From NCBI RefSeq assembly GCF_947495145.1, contig NZ_CANLXP010000001.1, forward strand, positions 174,172 to 238,171: a stretch of DNA of 64,000 nt. The letters run 5' to 3'. Of this stretch, positions 58,008 to 64,000 are shown piece after piece. How positions within the stretch are numbered: the stretch's first letter is position 1; every line of letters begins with the position of its first letter. Under the pieces are notes generated by a model. It did not search any database, was not told the origin of the DNA, and saw nothing but the letters and a program-made list of their open reading frames with translations. The translations under genes and the position numbers were made by a program. This DNA is from an uncultured Arthrobacter sp. (GTDB lineage: Bacteria; Actinomycetota; Actinomycetes; Actinomycetales; Micrococcaceae).

Positions 58008-61000
58008 ATGACTGCACCCACCAGCGGCCTGCTGCCTGAAGTAATACGCGCGGAATCGCCCTTCACACGATTCGCTTCGTACCCGGAAGCATCCGGACTG
58101 TACAACCCGGAAAACGAGAAGGACGCCTGCGGCCTTGCCGTGATTGCCACGCTCCGGGGGGAGCCGGGCCACGACATCGTCGATGCCGCGCTGACCGCCC
58201 TGCGCAATCTTGAGCATCGCGGTGCAGTCGGCGCCGATGAAGGGACGGGCGACGGCGCGGGCCTCCTTACCCAGGTACCCGACGAGTTCTTCCGCGCTGT
58301 CGTCGAATTCGAACTTCCGGCTCCCGGCAGTTACGCCGTCGGGACAGCCTTCCTGCCTGCGGAGGCAGGCGAAGAGGCAACCGCCCGCGCCGGCATTGAA
58401 AGCCTTGCCGAGTCGGAGGGGCTGACGGTCCTGGGCTGGCGGGAGGTTCCCGTGGCTGCAGACCTCGTCGGGGCTATGGCGCGGGCGTGCATGCCGCACT
58501 TCGTCCAGCTCTTCATTGCCCCCGCCGCCGGCAACAGCGAGGATCTCGACGCCCAGGCCTTCCGCCTGCGCAAGCGTACACAGAACAAGTACGGCGTCTA
58601 CTTCCCCTCGCTGTCTTCGAAGACCATGGTTTACAAGGGCATGCTGACCACGGCCCAGCTCGAACCGTTCTATCCAGACCTGTCGGATCCACGGTTCAAG
58701 ACCAAGCTCGGAATCGTCCATTCGCGTTTCTCCACGAATACCTTCCCGTCATGGCCGTTGGCCCAGCCTTTTCGCACCATCGCTCACAACGGCGAAATCA
58801 ACACCGTCAAGGGCAACCGGAACTGGATGCGCGCACGGCAGTCGCAGCTGGCCAACGCGCTGCTCGGCGACTCGCCCGAGGAGCTTTTCCCCATCTGCAC
58901 GCCCGGTGCTTCCGACTCAGCGTCCTTCGACGAGGTGGCCGAACTGCTGATGCTTGCGGGGCGTCCCATTACGCACGCGATCATGATGATGATTCCGGAG
59001 GCGTGGGAAAACCACACGTCCATGGACCCTGCGCGGCGAGCCTTCTACCAGTACCACTCCATGCTGATGGAGCCGTGGGACGGCCCGGCCGCTGTTTCCT
59101 TCACGGACGGACGGCTCGTGGGAGCTGTCCTGGACCGCAACGGTCTCAGGCCTGCGCGGTACTGGGTCATGGAGGACGGCCTCGTCGTCCTCGCCTCCGA
59201 GGTGGGCGTCATCGACGTCGAACCTTCCAAGATCGTTCGCAAGGGCCGGGTGTCGCCGGGCAAGATGTTCCTGGTCGACACCGAGGACGGCCGCATCATT
59301 GAGGATCAGGAGGTTAAGGCCGAAATTGCGGCCGCCAATCCCTGGGGCGAATGGGTCAAGGAAAACCTGATTGATCTGAAGGACCTGCCCGAGCGTGAAC
59401 ACGTGGTCCACACCAAGGCCTCCATCAACCGCAGGCAGCGCACCTTCGGCTACACGCAGGAGGAACTGCGCATTCTGCTGGGCCCCAGGGCGAAGGCGGG
59501 TGCTGAGCCCCTCGGCGCGATGGGTTCGGATACTCCGATCGCCGTACTCTCGAAGCGCCCGCGGCTGCTGTTCGACTACTTCGTGCAGTCCTTCGCGCAG
59601 GTCACAAACCCCCCGCTGGACGCGATCCGCGAGGAACTGGTCACTTCAATGGGCGTCACGATCGGCCCGGACGGCAACCTCCTGTCTTCCAGCCAGGTGC
59701 ACTCCAAGCAGATCGCCCTGGACTTTCCGGTCATCAACAATGATGAACTCGCGAAGATCGCCAACCTAGAGTCCGACGACGGTGACCGCCTCACCGTCCG
59801 CGTACGGGGCCTTTACCGGGTCGACGGCGGGGAGGCGTCCCTGCGGGCACGGTTGGCGGAGATCTGTGAGCAGGTTTCGAGCGCGATCAATCGCGGCATC
59901 CAGTATGTTGTGCTTTCCGACCGCGACTCAAACGCGCAGTGGGCACCGATTCCGTCGCTGCTGTTGACCAGCGCTGTCCACCACCACCTGCTGAAGAGCG
60001 CGAACCGGACCAAGACGTCCCTGGTGGTCGAGGCGGGCGACGTCCGTGAAGTCCACCATGTCGCGGTCCTCATCGGCTACGGTGCTTCCGCCGTCAACCC
60101 CTACCTCGCCATGGAAAGCTGCGAGGAACTGGTTCGCAACGGGGACGTTGCGGGAGTCACCACAGAACAGGCCGTTGCGAACCTGATCAAGGGCCTCGGC
60201 AAGGGAGTCCTGAAGATCATGTCCAAGATGGGCATTTCCACGGTCAGCTCGTATTGCGGTGCGCAAACCTTCGAAGCCCTCGGTTTGGCCCAGGATTTCG
60301 TCGATGAATATTTCCACGGCACGCAGACGCAGCTCGGCGGCGTCGGCCTGGCCGTCGTTGCCGGCGAGGCAGCCGCACGCCACGAGTACGCGTACCCACA
60401 GGACGGGATCGAGGACCCGTACCGCAGCCTCGACAACGGCGGCGAGTACCAGTGGCGCCGCGAAGGTCCGCCGCACCTGTTCAACCCGGAAACGGTCTTC
60501 CGCCTGCAGCACGCTACGCGCGAACGCCGCTACGACATTTTCAAGTCCTACACCAAAGGTGTCGACGATCAGTCCCGCGAGCTCATGACCCTGCGAGGCC
60601 TTCTCGGCTTCAAGGACGGACTGCGGCCGCCGGTTCCGCTGGAGGAAGTCGAGCCTGTATCGAGCATCGTCAAGCGTTTCTCCACCGGCGCGATGAGCTA
60701 CGGGTCCATTTCGCAGGAGGCCCATGAGACCCTCGCCATCGCCATGAACCGCCTGGGCGCAAAGTCCAATACCGGTGAAGGCGGCGAGGACGTGGACCGG
60801 CTGCTTGATCCCGAGCGGCGCTCGGCGATCAAGCAGGTGGCGTCGGGACGGTTCGGCGTCACCAGTCTCTATCTCACCAATGCCGACGACATCCAGATCA
60901 AGATGGCGCAGGGAGCCAAGCCCGGCGAGGGCGGCCAGCTGATGAGCCAGAAGGTTTACCCGTGGGTTGCCCGGACGCGGCACTCCACGCCGGGAGTGGC

Positions 61001-62603
61001 CCTCATCTCGCCGCCGCCGCACCACGACATCTACTCGATCGAGGACCTGGCGCAGCTGATCTACGATCTGAAGCGCGCCAACACCTCGGCACGCGTCCAT
61101 GTGAAGCTCGTATCGGAAGTCGGGATCGGCACCGTGGCTGCCGGAGTCACGAAGGCGAAGGCCGACGTCGTACTCATCTCAGGCCATGACGGCGGAACCG
61201 GTGCCAGCCCGCTCAACTCGCTCAAGCACGCAGGCGCTCCATGGGAGCTCGGCGTCGCCGAAACGCAGCAGACGCTGATGCTCAACGGGCTGCGGGACCG
61301 CGTAGTGGTCCAGGTGGACGGCCAACTGAAGACAGGGCGCGACGTCCTGATCGCAGCGCTGCTCGGCGGCGAGGAATTCGGGTTCGCCACCGCTCCGCTG
61401 GTGGTCTCGGGTTGCATCATGATGCGCGTTTGCCACCTCGACACCTGCCCGGTAGGCGTGGCCACGCAAAACCCCGAACTACGCTCCCGCTTCACGGGCA
61501 AGCCCGAGTTCGTGGTGAACTTCTTCGAGTTCATTGCCGAGGAGGTCCGCGAGCTGCTGGCCGAGCTTGGCTTCCGTTCACTCGATGAGGCAATCGGTCA
61601 CAGCGAGGTTCTGGACGTCAAGCGTGCCGTCGACCACTGGAAGGCGGACGGACTGAACCTCGAGCCGATCCTGCGTGGCAACGAGTTCGGTGAGGATGCT
61701 CCGCTGCGAAATTTGTTCGCGCAGAATCACGAGCTGGACCAACACTTCGACAACAAGCTCATCGACATGAGCAGCGACGCGCTGAACCACCGTGCGCCCG
61801 TCCGCATCACGCTCGATATCGTCAACACCGACCGCTCGGTCGGCACCATGCTCGGCTACGAGGTCACCCGCAGATTCGGCACGGAGACCCTGGCAACCGA
61901 CACCATCGATGTGACGCTGACCGGCCAGGCCGGCCAGTCGCTGGGAGCCTTCCTTCCAGCGGGTATAACGCTGCGGCTCCTCGGTGACTCGAACGACTAC
62001 GTCGGCAAGGGCCTGTCCGGCGGACGCATCGTCGTGCGGCCGGACCGCGCAAACGTCTTCCGCGCCGACCGCAATGTCATTGCAGGCAACGTGATCGGCT
62101 ACGGCGCAACCAGCGGCGAAATCTTCCTCCGCGGGCAGGTGGGGGAGCGGTTCCTGGTACGCAACTCCGGCGCAACCGCCGTCGTTGAAGGCATCGGCGA
62201 CCACGGTTGCGAGTACATGACCGGTGGGCAGGCGCTGATCCTCGGACGCACCGGCCGCAACTTCGGAGCCGGTATGTCCGGAGGCACCGCTTATGTACTG
62301 GATCTTGACCAGACGCGGGTCAATGTGCAGGCGCTGAACAGCGGTGAACTGAAGCTTGAGGAACTCGATGCCGAAGACATCGAGATTGTCCGCCAGTTGC
62401 TTCTGCGTCACCAGGAGGAAACCGAGTCGCCGCTTGCAGCCAAGATGCTCGACGATTTCGAGACAACGGTGCCTCGCCTGACCAAGGTGTTGCCACGCGA
62501 CTTTGCACGAGTCCTTGACGCTCGGGCCGCAGCCATCGAAGAGGGCCTCGATCCCGATGGTGAAGAGGTCTGGAACAGAATTTTGGAGGTAACCGGTGGC
62601 TGA
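58008..62603 (+). CDS. gltB: Glutamate synthase large subunit
   Basis: A 1531-residue GOGAT large chain. A ~40-residue propeptide precedes the nucleophile Cys41 in [10 protein letters not shown] (class II amidotransferase). [29 protein letters not shown] split across the domain marks the glutaminase site. The FMN/synthase domain has [16 protein letters not shown] and [15 protein letters not shown]; the 3Fe-4S cysteines are in [12 protein letters not shown]. The C-terminal glutamate-synthase helix domain has repeated G-x-x-G-x-x-x-G ([24 protein letters not shown]). AAGGA lies nine bases before the ATG; an upstream in-frame extension is not supported. It overlaps gltD by eight bases. Confidence 0.97.
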   Translation: MTAPTSGLLPEVIRAESPFTRFASYPEASGLYNPENEKDACGLAVIATLRGEPGHDIVDAALTALRNLEHRGAVGADEGTGDGAGLLTQVPDEFFRAVVEFELPAPGSYAVGTAFLPAEAGEEATARAGIESLAESEGLTVLGWREVPVAADLVGAMARACMPHFVQLFIAPAAGNSEDLDAQAFRLRKRTQNKYGVYFPSLSSKTMVYKGMLTTAQLEPFYPDLSDPRFKTKLGIVHSRFSTNTFPSWPLAQPFRTIAHNGEINTVKGNRNWMRARQSQLANALLGDSPEELFPICTPGASDSASFDEVAELLMLAGRPITHAIMMMIPEAWENHTSMDPARRAFYQYHSMLMEPWDGPAAVSFTDGRLVGAVLDRNGLRPARYWVMEDGLVVLASEVGVIDVEPSKIVRKGRVSPGKMFLVDTEDGRIIEDQEVKAEIAAANPWGEWVKENLIDLKDLPEREHVVHTKASINRRQRTFGYTQEELRILLGPRAKAGAEPLGAMGSDTPIAVLSKRPRLLFDYFVQSFAQVTNPPLDAIREELVTSMGVTIGPDGNLLSSSQVHSKQIALDFPVINNDELAKIANLESDDGDRLTVRVRGLYRVDGGEASLRARLAEICEQVSSAINRGIQYVVLSDRDSNAQWAPIPSLLLTSAVHHHLLKSANRTKTSLVVEAGDVREVHHVAVLIGYGASAVNPYLAMESCEELVRNGDVAGVTTEQAVANLIKGLGKGVLKIMSKMGISTVSSYCGAQTFEALGLAQDFVDEYFHGTQTQLGGVGLAVVAGEAAARHEYAYPQDGIEDPYRSLDNGGEYQWRREGPPHLFNPETVFRLQHATRERRYDIFKSYTKGVDDQSRELMTLRGLLGFKDGLRPPVPLEEVEPVSSIVKRFSTGAMSYGSISQEAHETLAIAMNRLGAKSNTGEGGEDVDRLLDPERRSAIKQVASGRFGVTSLYLTNADDIQIKMAQGAKPGEGGQLMSQKVYPWVARTRHSTPGVALISPPPHHDIYSIEDLAQLIYDLKRANTSARVHVKLVSEVGIGTVAAGVTKAKADVVLISGHDGGTGASPLNSLKHAGAPWELGVAETQQTLMLNGLRDRVVVQVDGQLKTGRDVLIAALLGGEEFGFATAPLVVSGCIMMRVCHLDTCPVGVATQNPELRSRFTGKPEFVVNFFEFIAEEVRELLAELGFRSLDEAIGHSEVLDVKRAVDHWKADGLNLEPILRGNEFGEDAPLRNLFAQNHELDQHFDNKLIDMSSDALNHRAPVRITLDIVNTDRSVGTMLGYEVTRRFGTETLATDTIDVTLTGQAGQSLGAFLPAGITLRLLGDSNDYVGKGLSGGRIVVRPDRANVFRADRNVIAGNVIGYGATSGEIFLRGQVGERFLVRNSGATAVVEGIGDHGCEYMTGGQALILGRTGRNFGAGMSGGTAYVLDLDQTRVNVQALNSGELKLEELDAEDIEIVRQLLLRHQEETESPLAAKMLDDFETTVPRLTKVLPRDFARVLDARAAAIEEGLDPDGEEVWNRILEVTGG

Positions 62604-64000
62604 CCCACGCGGATTCATGAAGGTGCGCGAGCGTCAGACGCAGCCGCGCAGGCCCGTTCCGGTCCGGATCATGGACTGGAAGGAAGTGTACGAGGCGCAG
62701 GAAAAAGGCGTCCTGAAGAGCCAGGCCGGCCGCTGCATGGACTGCGGCATACCGTTCTGCCACCAGGGATGCCCGCTGGGTAACCTGATCCCGGAATGGA
62801 ACGACCTCACGTGGCGGGACAAGGGCCGCGAGGCTATTGACCGGCTGCACGCCACAAACAACTTTCCCGAATTCACCGGACGACTATGCCCGGCTCCGTG
62901 TGAGGCGTCCTGCGTGCTCGGGATCAACCAGCCTCCGGTGACCATCAAGCAGGTCGAGGTTTCGATCATCGACGAAGCGTTCGACAGCGACTGGGTGCAC
63001 CCGCACCCACCGGAGCGACTTACCGGCAAGACCATCGCCGTCGTCGGCTCCGGCCCCGCCGGCCTGGCTGCTGCCCAGCAGCTCACCCGCGCCGGGCACA
63101 CTGTGGCCGTGTATGAGCGTGACGACCGTATCGGCGGCCTCCTGCGCTACGGGATCCCGGACTTCAAGATGGAAAAAATCCAGATTGATCGCCGGCTTGA
63201 GCAGATGAAGGCCGAGGGCACCCGCTTCCGCGCCGGTGTTGAGGTAGGCCGGGATATCAGTTGGGATCAGCTGCGCCGCCGGTACGATGCCGTCGTGATC
63301 GCCACCGGCGCCACCGTGCCCCGCGACCTGCCCATTCCGGGGCGCGACCTCGATGGTGTGCACTTCGCCATGGAGTACCTCGTTGACGCCAACCGCGTGG
63401 TTGCCGGAGAGGAAATCGAAGACCAGATCCATGCGGAGGGCAAGCACGTTGTCATCCTCGGCGGCGGCGACACGGGCGCCGACTGCATCGGAACCGCCCA
63501 CCGTCACAGGGCGGCGTCGGTGACCACGCTGGCAATCGGGCAGCAGCCGCCGGTCGAGCGCATGCCCAATCAGCCGTGGCCGACCTTCCCCACGCTCTTC
63601 GAAGTCGCCAGCGCACACGAGGAGGGCGGCGAGCGCACCTACCTGGCATCGACGGTCGAATTCGTCGGTGAGAACGGCAAGCTGAAGGCCGTCCGCGTTG
63701 CGGAGACCGAGTTCGTCAACGGCAAGCGCGTGCCCAAAGCCGGAACCGAGCGGGATATCCCGGCGGATCTGGTGTTCCTCGCTCTCGGCTTCACCGGACC
63801 TGAACCTGCCGGAATCGCCGAGCAGCTGGACGCCGGCTTTGACGGGCGCGGTAACGTTGAGCGCGATGGATACTACATGACCAACACGCCCGGGATCTTC
63901 GCTGCAGGCGATGCAGGGCGCGGACAGTCCCTGATCGTTTGGGCTATCGCTGAGGGACGCGCGTGCGCCGCTGCGGTTGATCAGTGGCTGATGGGCCACA
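62596..64000 (+). CDS. gltD: Glutamate synthase small subunit (runs off window)
   Basis: The first 468 residues of a ~480-residue NADPH-linked subunit; the 3' end is outside the window. Two N-terminal Fe-S cysteine sets are visible: [20 protein letters not shown] and [15 protein letters not shown]. The FAD site is [15 protein letters not shown] with [15 protein letters not shown], and the NADPH site is [40 protein letters not shown] is the closing FAD motif. It feeds electrons to GltB. The GTG start has GGAGGTAACC upstream, inside the end of gltB. Confidence 0.96.
   Translation, partial: MADPRGFMKVRERQTQPRRPVPVRIMDWKEVYEAQEKGVLKSQAGRCMDCGIPFCHQGCPLGNLIPEWNDLTWRDKGREAIDRLHATNNFPEFTGRLCPAPCEASCVLGINQPPVTIKQVEVSIIDEAFDSDWVHPHPPERLTGKTIAVVGSGPAGLAAAQQLTRAGHTVAVYERDDRIGGLLRYGIPDFKMEKIQIDRRLEQMKAEGTRFRAGVEVGRDISWDQLRRRYDAVVIATGATVPRDLPIPGRDLDGVHFAMEYLVDANRVVAGEEIEDQIHAEGKHVVILGGGDTGADCIGTAHRHRAASVTTLAIGQQPPVERMPNQPWPTFPTLFEVASAHEEGGERTYLASTVEFVGENGKLKAVRVAETEFVNGKRVPKAGTERDIPADLVFLALGFTGPEPAGIAEQLDAGFDGRGNVERDGYYMTNTPGIFAAGDAGRGQSLIVWAIAEGRACAAAVDQWLMGH

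Overview
The window is a gene-dense, high-GC stretch of actinobacterial chromosome, most likely from the family Micrococcaceae (Arthrobacter or a close relative). The evidence is the mycothiol genes (S-hydroxymethyl-mycothiol dehydrogenase and mycoredoxin), the PdxS/PdxT route to vitamin B6, MurT/GatD, the HIT protein-pgsA pair, the trpE-membrane protein-HGxxPAAW-trpCBA-lgt-gltBD order, many GTG/TTG starts and frequent 1-4 nt gene overlaps. I see no phage, transposase, integrase, CRISPR array, tRNA or rRNA. No gap without a gene exceeds 300 bases.

Layout. 1-9.1 kb holds accessory metabolism: the end of an MFS exporter, a tiny Asp-rich protein, SelO, an ArsR regulator with an MFS exporter that carries a one-base frameshift, a GH15 glycosidase, a thioesterase, a DUF427 protein, an aldo/keto reductase and a lipoate-ligase-like protein. 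9.1-12.5 kb is an alcohol/formaldehyde and mycothiol redox block. 12.6-18.4 kb has chorismate mutase, thrS, a HIT hydrolase, pgsA, an unknown membrane protein and pdxS. 18.4-26.7 kb has two paralogous CapA-type lipoproteins around a GNAT-M3 peptidase pair, then gatD-murT and pdxT. 26.7-36 kb is yebC-ruvCAB-yajC-secDF-relA. 36-42 kb has an AbiEi-like protein, a DUF349 protein, a cyclophilin, hisS and an amino-acid permease. 42.1-47.9 kb has aspS and an FMN-riboswitch-controlled ribD-E-B-A-H operon. 47.9-57.7 kb has hisE-G-F-I and trpE...trpA-lgt. 58.0-64.0 kb has gltB and most of gltD, which runs off the edge.

How the genes work together. Most of the window is core biosynthesis: flavin, PLP, histidine, tryptophan and glutamate, plus tRNA charging, Holliday-junction processing, protein export and the stringent response. 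MscR, a metallo-beta-lactamase-fold hydrolase and mycoredoxin form a mycothiol-based detoxification set. MurT/GatD amidate lipid II.

Most interesting points: a family of long intergenic hairpins sharing the core GCAGGACACGCCCCT (two copies); a recurring TANNNT box 5-8 nt before start codons that lack a Shine-Dalgarno sequence, suggesting a set of leaderless mRNAs; the apparent absence of the PIM acyltransferase and mannosyltransferase genes expected after pgsA, with an unrecognised protein in their place; a MurT without zinc-ribbon cysteines; duplicated CapA lipoproteins; and split ribB/ribA. I did not find strong evidence for a wholly new multi-gene system.
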